Positions 47,526 to 57,610 of a DNA stretch of 64,000 bases are shown here, piece after piece. Position 1 is the first letter of the stretch, and each line of letters opens with the position of its first letter. The position numbers and the translations under genes are program-made. The stretch spans positions 4,771,531 to 4,835,530 of the forward strand of contig CACRXP010000002.1 in NCBI GenBank assembly GCA_902702965.1, read 5' to 3'. The notes beneath the pieces are model-generated. The model was not told the DNA's origin, ran no database searches, and was given only the letters and a program-made list of their open reading frames with translations. Origin of the DNA: Spirometra erinaceieuropaei (lineage: Eukaryota > Platyhelminthes > Cestoda > Diphyllobothriidea > Diphyllobothriidae).

Positions 47526-48490
47526 CAAAGGGTGACCGATCTCTTGAAATGTTGGCTGAAATTCTGAAATGCGTTTTCGATTAGGAAGGAATATTTAAAA
47601 ACGGTTGTAATACTGATTATCTTGCTGCATAATCCTTTAACATTTCCGACTCGGCAGGATGTCAGACTTTGAATACAATGCTTTTCAAACTCCCACAGAA
47701 ACCGTAGCCAGCTGCAAAGGACTAATTCTCGGCGGTCTTGCAAACTCAAATATAATTTATGAAGACCATGAACGAAAGTATGCTTTCTTTCAGTCGTTTG
47801 ATAGGTAATCAAGTCATATTTAGATTTGATACTTGAAAGAGGAGTATAGGTAGGATTTTAGAAAAGTTTTTTAATTTCCGAAGAATTTGGAGCCTGTTCA
47901 ATTGTTGCATTAGCGCTTAGTGATTTCGGTCTACAAGGTGTATGCGCTCAGCGTATAGAAAATCACATATTCTTCTATGCCTTTAAGAGGATATTACATA
48001 GGATCCATAAAATATTGCAATGGATGAAGACCGTATTTTTCATTTCATAAGAAGCAGCGGTAAACGTGCAGGTAAGATTTTATATGAAGGAACATTGCAC
48101 GGTCTTAAAAAGCCCATAATTAGAAACCTTTTTGAGCATAATTATGCTTCTTCATCGAAAAAAAACACAAAAATACTATTATTCTCTATCAAACGACTGA
48201 AAAAAAGAATATGTTTGTTCATGTTTTTGTAAAAAATGTATGAATTTGCAAGAACATCGCAAATAAGTTGGAAGGACTAGTGCTACTTAAGTAGTTATCT
48301 TTTACCGAGTACTATTTCTGCAGGAGTTTGAAAAGCAGTGTATTCAAAAGCCCACGTCCAGTCAAGTCCGAAATGTCATGGAATTATGAAGCAAAATAAT
48401 CAGTATTACTGCCGTTTCTAAGTATTCCTTCCTAATCGACAACGCATTTCAGAATTTCAGTCAACATTTCATGAGATAGGTCACTTACTG
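47526..48490. mobile_element. foldback element (subtype B), 965 bp, abutting the previous one
   Basis: Starts TA|CAAAGGGTGACCGATCTC and ends AGATAGGTCACTTACTG|TA. The arms share GAAATGTTGGCTGAAATTCTG and GCGTTTTCGATTAGGAAGGA with their complements near 48430. The TA at 47524-47525 serves both this element and the one ending at 47523. Confidence 0.85.
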
Positions 48491-49102
48491 TACATCCCAT
48501 TTCATTGGGATGCTGAAGCAACTCCTGACATAAATGTTTCGATCGCGTAACTGTGTCTAAAGCGCCCTGACAAAGTGTTAACTTTGCAACACTCTTCGTC
48601 CTAGTTCCATTTACGTTCCGCCCACCTTTTTTTTTCCTTCCACCGATTAGCGGATGTCTGGAGAGAGAGACTGGCTGAAGTCACTCAAGCATGCAAATTG
48701 CTGTCCTCTTTCCCTCCCGTAACAGCGGTTTTTTTCCATCCTGAACCACTAGAGACACAGTTAGGTTTGCATCTTACCGTTCACTGAACTCTGAAAGATG
48801 TCCCATCTTGCGGCCGATTCATTTGCTGAAGTTGGAGAAACCGTCGAATTCCTTAATTATCTCCGGCTGATAAAAATGGAGCTCTGTTCCTCTTTCATTC
48901 CTTGTGGCGCTAATTCGGCCGCAGTTGATTCGATCAAAACAAGTTGTGATGCATAATATAGCAGCTACTCGCGGCAGGCAAATCGATATACTTACAGTAG
49001 GTTACTAACTGAAAGCCATATTTTCCCAAGGTCAACTCTAAGCTTCTTAATCTGCTGGTCCCGCAGTTCCAGCGAAACCACACCTGAGGCAACAATGATT
49101 TT
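48491..49102. other. intronic sequence, nothing recognised
   Basis: Contains a T-run at about 48628-48637. No gene or repeat was identified. Confidence 0.35.
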
Positions 49103-49330
49103 GGCAATACAAACGAAGACGCGAGTTCCAGGAATTAGTTGATAAGAAGTAGAAGCGAGCGCTGCAACAGGAGCTTTATTCGTCCGACGTTTCGGATTCT
49201 CGTTCGAAGCCATCTTCAGAGAGTCAAAGATACGGGTGATCCGTGCAAAATACTTGCAGTATTTATATGCTGCAGTCGCTATGATATTTTACACCTATGA
49301 TAACTAATCGCTCTCCCCTAACCACTCACC
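49103..49330 (-). mobile_element. Penelope-like element family 1 tail, minus orientation
   Basis: Read on the minus strand: CATAGCGACTGCAGCATATAAATACTGCAAG, then a ribozyme-like core, then GAATAAAGCTCCTGTTGCAGCG and TTCCTGGAACTCGCG, ending about 49103. This is the same order as in the plus-strand tails at 38.7 and 49.9 kb. It precedes a plus-strand family 1 copy with only a short gap, giving a head-to-head pair. Confidence 0.78.
49182..49223 (-). ncRNA. hammerhead-like motif, minus strand
   Basis: On the minus strand CTGAAGA (the seventh core base may vary, so this is allowed), stem II GGCTTC / GAATCC, GAAA, CGTC, then GGAC. Stem I pairing is weak (the upstream bases are ACTCT). The core is acceptable but the outer stem is doubtful. 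Confidence 0.6.
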
Positions 49331-49339
49331 TAATGGCAT

Positions 49340-50035
49340 CGGACGATGAGACGAAAAAACCCACTGCCACAACGAGAAACATCTGGAGTCGTTTACCGGA
49401 TCTGGTGCAGTTGGGGCAAAACAACTAAGTCGGAGAAGCTGGAAGACTGCTCTGGACGCGACTTGCCAAGCACGCGGTAGCGGTGTGGAGAAATGACGCC
49501 AACTCTCAAGTCGTGGCTTATTCGACGAGACGCGGCCATACATTCAAGTTGGAGGAGGTCTAAATTCCCGCGAGAGGTGATAATCGCGTAAGCCGCTAGT
49601 TGCCTGAGTCATGGTTCGCGGGACCTCAGTCTATCAATAAGTGCGACGACATCCCTACTCCATATTCCGTGCTGAGACATTGTCTAGCCAAGACAATTAA
49701 CCACTCGGGGAGCGTGCAGGCTGGTGAGACGGATGGTTCGAGCCATCATTACGTCAGCATCCAACACGGGTGATGAGATTTCAGCAATTAAAAACTTGCG
49801 TGCCGGCCATTAGGCAATTAGCGCACCAGCGGGTAGCCATCCTCAATTAGGGCGAGAATGGTTAATTATCATAGGTGCGCAATAGCATAGCGACTGCATT
49901 CTATAAATACTGCAACTTCCTGTGCACGAACACCCGTATCTTTGAATGTCTCTGGTGCAGGGTTGGAGCGAGAATCCGGAAAGTCAGGCGAATAAAGCTC
50001 TTGTTCCAGAGATCGCGTCTACTTTTTATCAATAA
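49340..50035 (+). pseudogene. Penelope-like element family 1, GIY-YIG copy, frameshifted
   Basis: At nucleotide level the segment follows the copy at 43.95 kb closely (CCCACTGCCACAACGAGAAACATCTGGAGTCGTTTACC, GGAGAAATGACGCCAACTCTCAAG, ATCAATAAGTGCGACGACATCCCTACTCCATATTC). Stops and frameshifts interrupt the endonuclease (for example TAA near 49424 and TAA near 49561). The tail has TCTATAAATACTGCAAC and a corrupted ribozyme core. Confidence 0.78.
49948..49989 (+). ncRNA. corrupted hammerhead motif
   Basis: The layout is kept (GTCT ... AGGC), but the core reads CTGGTGC and GGAAAGTC in place of CTGATGA and GAAACGTC. It is almost certainly inactive. Confidence 0.5.
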
Positions 50036-50739
50036 TGCTTTTTCCAGCGCCGATTACAGGCATGCTTAGACGTTCTGACTTTTTGCATAACCTTCGCAAA
50101 CTTTATAACGGTGGCATTTGGAAACAACAATGCCTAACACAGAGCTGAATTCTTGCCTTGGAGGAACATTTATACTCTAGCACCTCCGTTCGAACTGCTC
50201 TGCAGACCTATTTACTTACGTCTATCTACCATTATCTATAAGAATTTGCCTCTTATTATGACTAACCTGTTAATTGTTTTGTCTGTGATGAAAGGGTTTT
50301 ACGCAAATAAAATGGTGGAATACCTTTTTATACGCAGAGTAAAGAGTCGGCCGTGGCGCAAATTGTTAAATTTGTCCCAGAAGGAGGTCACCACACCCGC
50401 GATCGCCCTATAGGCTAACACCCTCTTAACAGACATGTGAAGTACGCTCGTGGATTACGTGAGCTAAAAGAAAACCAAAATGAATCCAGTAAGGGGATAA
50501 CGCATTGCAGTTTCCCTAGACACTGCTAGCAAAAATGGAAAATTAATTTTACCAGAGTTTTTTCTATGAAAACAACAGACTCCCCTAAGAGAAGTGTGTT
50601 TCAAGGAAACTCCAGAGGCACTCCTCTGGCGTACGTTAATCGAGAAAAGGCTTTCTTCCCTTTCAACCCATTATTCATGCCAACCCCTCCGCTCGTGGTA
50701 CTGCGTCAAAAGCTTCCTTTCTGTTCCCATTTCTTCCAG
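50036..50739. other. end of intron 1, no repeat recognised
   Basis: Holds only the intron 3' end with the pyrimidine tract just before 50739. The open frames that overlap it are shadows. Confidence 0.5.
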
Positions 50740-50902
50740 CTACGGCGATATGGTTCCCTCGACAATAATGGGCAAGATTGTTGGTGGACTATGTTCCCTG
50801 TCTGGTGTGCTTGTGATCGCACTTCCGGTCCCAGTCATTGTCTCCAACTTCTCACGCATTTATCAGCAGAATCAGCGCGCAGACAAAAGGAAATCGCAGA
50901 AA
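50740..50902 (+). CDS. Shal/Kv4-type K+ channel, exon 2 (filter end, S6, start of C-terminus)
   Basis: The exon is 163 nt: one base completing Gly369, then 54 codons. It opens with YGD (end of the TxGYGD selectivity filter) and continues [18 protein letters not shown]. The S6 follows with the hinge-like PVPVIV motif (P398 and P400) and then [20 protein letters not shown], a near-perfect Kv4 signature at the start of the cytoplasmic tail. It ends at a strong donor, AAA|GTGAGT (50903). The longer open frame that can be drawn upstream of 50740 is intronic and should not be translated. The remaining C-terminus, including KChIP- and DPP-related regions in other animals, must lie in later exons that I do not find within the window. 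Confidence 0.96.
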
Positions 50903-51068
50903 GTGAGTTGACGTTTCGCTGTCGCCCCTTTTTTCTAACTTCCTCTCAGTCCCAAGTTCCTCCAATTTTCTCGCGGTTCTTCTCACTTGGTTAGTGTCCT
51001 TCGTACTCCTTAAGCCAGATGCGCGGGCGATGCCATAAAAAAGCAAATGCTTGCTTTCTCTCTTTATA

Positions 51069-52357
51069 TCTCATGGACTGTTAGCTGGAATACCAAAATG
51101 TGATTTGATTCGGAAAGATTAGTTGCATAAGATCGCAAAATGAACTATTGGGCAGGATAATCCCAATTTGGTTCTGCTAGGATATCGGCTTTTGAATAAA
51201 ATTCTTTTCTGCCGCCTTCAGAGACCGCACTTTATGAAAATGAATTCTTAATTAGAGTGGATTTTTCCCAGTGACTTTCAATTTTCTTTTCAATTTAGGC
51301 ATATTTGCAGAATGGCATTACCAACAAAGACAAGGGAGACTGGAATAGCCATTTCTGGCTTATTAGCCGTTGTCAGCCAGTTATACCCAGTGGTTAGAGG
51401 CGTGGACTTCTAACGAAAAGGTCGTGAGTTCGAGCCCCGAGTGTCCCACGCTTCGGGGTTGGGTATGACTGCCTGACGACGGCTAATAAGTCAGAAATGG
51501 CCATTCCAATTTCCCTTGTCTTTGTCGGCAATGCCATTCTGACTATATCATACGCCGCTGTGCGACTGGTGGTTGGGCTCGAGAGAGAGCCCGTAAGGCA
51601 CATGTGAACAAATGAATTCCGTAAGAACGATCGGTGAGCGCCCCTACCATTAGGCATATATCTTAGGAAAATCACAGATAAAAATATATTTCCTTGCACT
51701 TATTTTGTCGGAAATTATGTCTTTTTAAAATTTAACGCTGGGAATGAGAGAATATTTAAGTTTTAAAAGGGCTCTTATTATGAGATTTTTTAAGGCTGTA
51801 AAATATCCACTCATAAAGCATCGTAGCTGCGCATTTCGCAACGCAGACAAAAACGTACACAAAATAACGCACATAGATTACAACGGCTTGCGATCCAAAT
51901 ATAAGATATTTTTAATAACATATAGAAATATACGATTTTCTTTACAAGAAAATACACAGCTTATAGTTTTGCAACCTCGAGCTCAAATGTAACAGCAGGT
52001 TGGATTACAATTGGACGGAAATCGGAAAGTTTCTTCACAGCAAATGATAGGCTTTCTTTAAGCATAAAACCTATAGAAGACGTAGATTATAACTAAATAC
52101 ATATGGAAGAAATGTGTTCTTGCGTGTTTTTAACCCATATTTGAATTTATAAAGACGACTAGCATCAATGGGGAAACTTCATGTCACTTAAGTAGTTGTC
52201 TTATCGTATGATTTTTTCAGGAGGCTTTGGGTTGGCTAAACTATCGTAGGATTATGATGCATGACAGTTAGTATCACGACTGTCCTTAAGTAGACTTTTC
52301 GAATTTAAAGCACAATGGAAATCTTGGTTAACATTTAATGCGATCTAAAATTTACAG
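51069..52357. mobile_element. foldback element, old copy split by a SINE
   Basis: The left part (51069-51304) begins CTCATGGACTGTTAGC and follows the arm sequence of subtype A with many differences (GATTCGGAAAGATTAG, GCTAGGATATCGGCTTTTGAA). After the SINE, TTATGAGATTTTTTAAGGCTGTAAAAT (51778) resumes the loop and right arm to about TTTACAG (52357). The terminal CAGT and TA are lost on the left. It is the oldest-looking copy of the family here. Confidence 0.72.
51305..51649 (+). mobile_element. tRNA-derived SINE (345 bp) with a 10-bp target duplication
   Basis: Flanked on both sides by TTAGGCATAT (51295-51304 and 51650-51659). The tRNA-like part has TACCCAGTGGTTAGAGGCG (box A) and GTGAGTTCGAGCCCCGA (box B, GTTCGAGCC) at proper spacing. 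Outside it, about 68 bp on the left (AGAATGGCATTACCAACAAAG ... CTTATTAGCCGTTGTCAG) is the inverted complement of 51471-51540, with a handful of mismatches. The element is therefore a tRNA-like head between an inverted copy of its own body and the normal body. It lies inside an older foldback element, which gives it a relative age. Confidence 0.85.
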
Positions 52358-55261
52358 AGGACATGTCTCCGAAGGTTAAGGGGAACAGTATTTTTGCCAC
52401 AAGAAAGACCTTTCATAGCCCGCATGAACGGGCTTGGCAGTAATCAATTAAACATTGCGCAACCTCTAAATGAAAGACAATCCTGTAGGAATGTAAACGA
52501 TATGGGAAAACTAAACGCTATTTAGTTAAATTCATACGATAAGCAGCCGAAAAATGTTGAAAAAATTACCTGAACGCTGTCTCCGCAAGAACGTCATGTA
52601 TACTGTAGACTTCACTTGCATCTATTTCTGCTGTGCTATAAGGCACGCCACGTCTTCCGCGCAAGTCGACCCAGCGCTTTGGTAGAGATTTTCAACAAAA
52701 TGACAAGCAGGCATAGTGCTCCTTTTGCTTTTCAGAAAACACTCCGTTTTTAACGTAACACTGTTTTAGTATTCACACTGCTCAGCATTCCTTGCCTTTA
52801 GGAAGAAGGATATCTAAGGCTGATGCTTAAACCAAATCGGACATATCAATTTTTTAAAGTATGCTGCTATATGCAAATTTCACGCACAAAACGTTAAGCT
52901 ATTGGATGTGCAAACATTTCAGCATTGTGGCGTGGCCCAACATTCATCTCTGAAAGAAACCACGTGTCTCCCTTGATTTCTGCAATGACTTACTAGAGCG
53001 CTAAATTTCGTTTCCAACTCTTTACTATCAATGCTAAGGGACATACTTATCTATGAAAGAGGAAGGACTCTACCAAACGGATGTATAAAACTGTTGACTT
53101 TTCGGTGAACTTGGTCGGCTTGCCATTGTGAAGGCGCTAAATACAAAAATTGAACAGAAGTGGAGGTGGCGTCCTCAGTTAGTCGTCGGTAGGTTGACTG
53201 ACTTTCCTGTTTCGCTGCTTCAACCTTTTGGACAAATAAAGAATAAAAGGGATCAGCCAAGTAGCTGTCTATTTCGGTATTTCGCTTCCATTTCTGTTTG
53301 ATTTTTTGTATTTAACGCTTTAGCAAAGGCAGGCCGCATATCCTCTTCGAACCGTCGGCAAATTTGTGTCTTTTTGTAGAACTCTTTCTGTTTCTCAAAA
53401 ACACAGCCCGATTATGCTAACTTTGTCAATCTGAACATATGCGCTAATTACATTTTCACAAGTGCACGCCGATTTTCTGATTTTTTACTTGAAAGACTTT
53501 ACGCGGAAACGAAATAGTAGTAATTGTCAGAAGAGGATGGCCTTATACCGTTTTCAGGGTACTCGTTTCTAGGCTTAAATACTCTTATAGATTAAAAGGA
53601 AGAATTTTATAATTTTTGAACGAAACTGCGTTTCTTCAGGCTACAAATATTCTTCGTTGTAATAACCGGAAAAAGCAGATGTTCTTTAAAATGTTCTAGA
53701 CAGTTAACGTGTACTCTAACACTTCCGAATATGCTACTCATTTGGAATTAGAAAACCGAAGCACAGTTAAATAAATCTCCCAAAAATCAGAAGTGCTTTA
53801 GGCGGACCTTAAGAAAGTAAATGAGACAACTGCTGAATTTTACATAAGGCTTTACTGTGGCCTGTTCAAGATCGATTAAGGCAGGCCTATACTGCAGACA
53901 TAAAGAATAAGATCGCGCCGTTATATTCGCCGCTGGGCTACCCGGACATAACGGCGATAAGAGCAGTGGGAATATGCATAGGAAGACATCTCTTACATTC
54001 CCTCAACTGAGGGAAGATCTGTGGCCTTTTACTAAAGATTCACATGCGGAGGGTGCCGAACAATGAGCCTATACAGAAATTTGTGCATCATCGCGTTCTT
54101 TGGGAGGGGGGAGCTAATTCAAAGAATGTCATCCTGCCGGGACTAGGGCCGTCAAAAGGCACCACTGTATTCGAACAAACAACTCTACCGAACAAAGCCT
54201 ACGTAGATAAATATTGTGAACAGTTCTCGATAGTGAATCTGCCCTGGTCATATACTTAGTCCTTAGCTTAATTAGGTAGGGAGTTAAATGAACAACTAAC
54301 TACGGATTTGCTACATGGTTCGCATAATGCAGTATAGGCATTATTTTAAAATGAACTAGGCCGTAAACTGATAATTTAATTTCCGGAGAAGACTGAGAAT
54401 CGCAAATTAGCTACTTGTTAAGTCTTTACTTATTGCTTTGCATATCTCAATCTATTGCCTCACTGCCAAATATAGTAACTGAATGGGGACGTTAGTTGCC
54501 TTATCTAACTTTCTGATTTCTTGCCGTCAGTCGTCACTCCCCGAGTAATGACGGATAGTATGCAGAAGTAGGAATAACCATTATGTCTACCAGCTAGCAA
54601 TTTACCCATCATTTTCAAGAACATTCTGCAAAGGTCCGGTGGGAATTTGAGTGGCTTATTGATAGGAGAGAATCAGTCAATTTGGCGGCGGCTGGATAAA
54701 TTAGTTGTTAACAATACACCGTCCCTTGAGTAACCTCTATCTGCAAAAAGTGTTGTGCGAAAAATATTTTTACGCTCTTATGTCTAGTTTTGAGTTCCCG
54801 CCGCGTTTATAGCAACCTAAAAATAGATTTAATAATTACCTTGGGAAAGTAAGAACCCACTTTTTCACTCAATGCGTCAGATTTTCTAATCTCGAGAGAG
54901 GGATAGGTAAGATACAATCAGTTCTTTTTTGGGCTAAAAATTAATCTTTTTCATCCCTTTTTCACTTTCACCGGGAGTATTACTAACGAGGTCCTTAGGT
55001 TTTTGGTGCTGCGCCTGTAAATTTGAAAGACCTTAAAATAAATGTTAAGTTCGAATAATGAAGCAATTACCTTGGATCACAAATTGCTATAAAATTGTGT
55101 CTTAAACAAAAGGTTTCGGTTGTTATTTTCCGGTCAATGTGCGTCTGCCCACGGGGTTTTAGGGCAAAGCGGCGAGTGTAATTTCCTTCAATCACAGAAT
55201 ACTCTCCCATCAGAGCAGACAAGAAGTACACCAACGTATTACGACGTTCAGTGTAATAATG
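52358..55261. other. intronic sequence, nothing recognised
   Basis: AT-rich throughout. Frames such as 53051-53260 and 54044-54259 have no recognisable motif. I looked for a third Kv4 exon here and did not see one. Confidence 0.4.
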
Positions 55262-55400
55262 ACTAAAATAAAAAGTAGAAGCGATCGCTGGAACAAGGGG
55301 TTTATTCGCCTAAGGTTTCGGGTTCTCGCTTAAGCCTATCATCAGAAACAGTGGCAGAAACCCATTTTCGTCAATATTTACAACAGTGGGACAACAGAAT
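55262..55400 (-). mobile_element. Penelope-like element family 1 tail, orphan, minus orientation
   Basis: Minus-strand order: GTAAATATTGACG (remnant of the TATAAATACTG box), the ribozyme core, GAATAAACCCCTTGTTCCAGCGATCGC, then TTCTACTTTTTATTTTAG. No GIY-YIG segment is attached. It lies 31 bp left of a foldback element. Confidence 0.72.
55308..55350 (-). ncRNA. hammerhead-like motif, minus strand
   Basis: On the minus strand the core CTGATGA is intact, with stem II GGCTT / GAACC-like pairing. GAAA is followed by CCTT where CGTC is expected, so the cleavage site is lost. Stem I GTTT / AGGC can still pair with wobbles. Confidence 0.55.
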
Positions 55401-55431
55401 AGGGGTCAATTTTTAGTGGAAAGGTGACGTA

Positions 55432-56421
55432 CAGTAGGTGGGCTAATTCATGAACTGTCAGCCGAAATTCCGAAATAAGTTTTCGTTTTGAAAAGATTAA
55501 TTTAGTAGGATTGCAAAACTCATCATCGTGCAGCATCATTCTATAATAATTTTGTTACTAAAGGATGTCGTCTTTTGAACGAACTTTTTTTCGACCGGAT
55601 ACAAGGTCTATAGTCCGTAAAAGTTGACTACATATGTAGTATGCATTTTTAGCATTGATTTTCGATGGCTCTAAAATTTCAATTATATTTCATGGAAAAC
55701 ATGCATTAAAATTCATTCATTTGCCCATTCAATAGGACATTACACTTTATTTTAAGGTTATATTCGAAAGCTGGGTATAATTTGGCTTAAAGAATGTTTC
55801 TAATAGTAATATGTTTGAATTCCACGTAATGGTCGTTAATAGAATGCAATGTTTCTGCATTTACCAATGTGGCTTGCAAATTTAACAATATGGCTTGAAT
55901 CCGCCGCTAAATTTTATGAACTCCATGCGGTCTCCTCTTAATACCGTGGAGAGATATATGGTTCTCCGCACACGAAAAATATAGGGCTTATGGTTTAAAA
56001 ACCCTGAATGCAAGTCTAACAGTAGGTCGGGTTTGAAATTATCCAGGAATGGGAACAGTTTTTGAAAACAAAATTATACCCCTTATTTAAGTAAAAAATT
56101 GAAATAAGGCATAGTCTCCTATTAAATGAGCAAACGAATGAATTTTTATGTATGTTTTCCATGAAATATAATTAAAATTTTAAAGTCATCGAAAATCAAT
56201 GCTCAAAATGCATACTTCATAAGTAGTCAACTTTTACCGACTATAGTCCTTGCATGCGGTCGAAAAGAAGTTCGTTCTAAAGACAAAATCCTGTGGTAAC
56301 AGAATTATTATAGAATTGAGCTGCACGTTGATGAGTTTTACAAATCTGCTTATTAATCTTTTTGAAACGAAAACTCTTTTCGGAATTTCGGCTGACATTT
56401 CATGAGTTAGCCCACCTACTG
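55432..56421. mobile_element. foldback element (subtype A), 990 bp, TA on both sides
   Basis: TA|CAGTAGGTGGGCTAATTC at the left and GAGTTAGCCCACCTACTG|TA at the right: the terminal 16 bases are perfectly complementary apart from one position. The arms extend to CAAAACTCATCATCGTGCAGC / GCTGCACGTTGATGAG and beyond. The loop is near 55800-56040. No frame of note. Confidence 0.87.
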
Positions 56422-56423
56422 TA

Positions 56424-57084
56424 AATAATAGATGTTTAATTTATGGCACTTTGTAAGTCTCGAAAAATACTAGGTATGCCTCTGCACTATTGTGTGATTC
56501 GTCCCGAAAATAGAATACTGAACCCGCATAAATTAACCATGGATGGAATTTTTGTCTGTGTGTATACTTGCTAATTTCTACTCAAAATTGGTTGACGTTT
56601 GTGGAAGAAATATATGTCATATTGCATATTGCACTATTTAGTTATTATACGTATTGTATATTATTTGAAATCGAATACGTTCTTTGGGAAAGAGAGAAAA
56701 CTTTATTGTGTGTATATTGTATATTATATATCATACACATATCGTATTGATACCGATACCTCTGGCATTTTATCTTGCACCCATTTTCATTTAGACTACA
56801 TCGTCCTTCGGATTAAAAGATTCCAAACTACTTTATTTTACCGAATCACATGCATAGTTTATTGGATGTTATGGTATTTGTCTATCGATAATTAATTATT
56901 TGAATGTCGTCTAAGTCACAGTTTTTATGAAAATCTACGGACTCTCGATGTAATGTGATGAATTTCAAATAATCGGGTTAATCGCTTTCAGACGTCATTG
57001 TATAAGTGTGCATAAAACGTCAGCAGTGCATACAGCATAGTGTCAAATACAAGACAAACGCTCAAAGTATGCGGAGTAATTATA
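56424..57084. other. intronic sequence, nothing recognised
   Basis: AT-rich with TATTGTATATTATATATCATAC-like stretches around 56710-56745. No gene. Confidence 0.4.
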
Positions 57085-57240
57085 CCGGCAAAATCAGGGG
57101 AGCTTTATTAAATATTTCCAGCCTATTAGCTGTCATTAGCTAACCATACTTAACTCCAGGTTGGCTACGCTTGAGGTTTGAACCCGCATTCTGTTGGCCA
57201 GAGGTTTGCCGCCCTAAACACTGAGCTAAGGACTCGCTGT
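57085..57240 (-). mobile_element. tRNA-derived SINE, minus orientation
   Basis: On the minus strand GAGTCCTTAGCTCAGTGTTTAGGGCGG contains a clear box A (TTAGCTCAGTG), and ATGCGGGTTCAAACCTC a clear box B (GGGTTCAAACC). Downstream, GACAGCTAATAGGCTGGAAATATTT corresponds to the body of the SINE at 51305-51649 (GACGGCTAATAAGTCAGAAATGG). Confidence 0.78.
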
Positions 57241-57334
57241 TCTGTCGGTCGCGGTCGGGTATATTGTCTGTGGTAGAGTTCTCTCATCGAGTTCCCACAA
57301 CGTAATAATAATCTCGACAGCAACCGATTGAACC

Positions 57335-57610
57335 ACGAGCCTATGGCGCAGTGATTAGGTTGTTAAACCTCTCACTAACAGAGATCGCGGTGGGGTATGG
57401 CTGGTTGATGACGGACAGTAAGCCAGAACTGGTCATTCCAGTCACTATTGTGTTTGTTGGTGTACTTGTTTTGCACACATCAATAGGCCATGCACGACTG
57501 CCTGTGGGGTTCCAGATTGAGCCTTATAAAACAACTAAGCGAGTGTGTCCCGTAGAACGATCGCTGAGCAATCAAGAGCTCACAGAAATCCTTGAAACGG
57601 CATGTCTTTT
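57335..57610 (+). mobile_element. tRNA-derived SINE, plus orientation, box B eroded
   Basis: AGCCTATGGCGCAGTGATTAGG is box A-like. Then GGGGTATGGCTGGTTGATGACGGACAGTAAGCCAGAACTGGTCATTCCAGTC corresponds to the body of the 51.3 kb SINE. The box B is not recognisable. It lies head-to-head with the minus copy at 57085-57240, about 95 bp apart. Confidence 0.7.

Larger units (their letters stand above)
12876..50739 (+). other. Kv4 intron 1 (37,864 bp, phase 2)
   Basis: The donor is G|GTAAG at 12876. The acceptor is a pyrimidine-rich CTTTCTGTTCCCATTTCTTCCAG ending at 50739. Splicing joins GG to C, giving the glycine of T-L-G, then Y-G-D. Both ends fit the GT-AG rule and the joined frame matches the family without gap, so the intron is well supported. 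It is filled with transposon remnants, listed separately, many of them on the opposite strand. Confidence 0.93.

Noticed and set aside
50594..50739. Coding sequence upstream of YGD in the frame of exon 2
   Set aside because: This part of the open frame has no similarity to Kv4 and lies before a strong pyrimidine-tract acceptor, so it is intron.
51380..51450. True tRNA gene
   Set aside because: Boxes A and B are present, but the acceptor stem does not pair, the anticodon loop is oversized, and target duplications show it is a SINE head.
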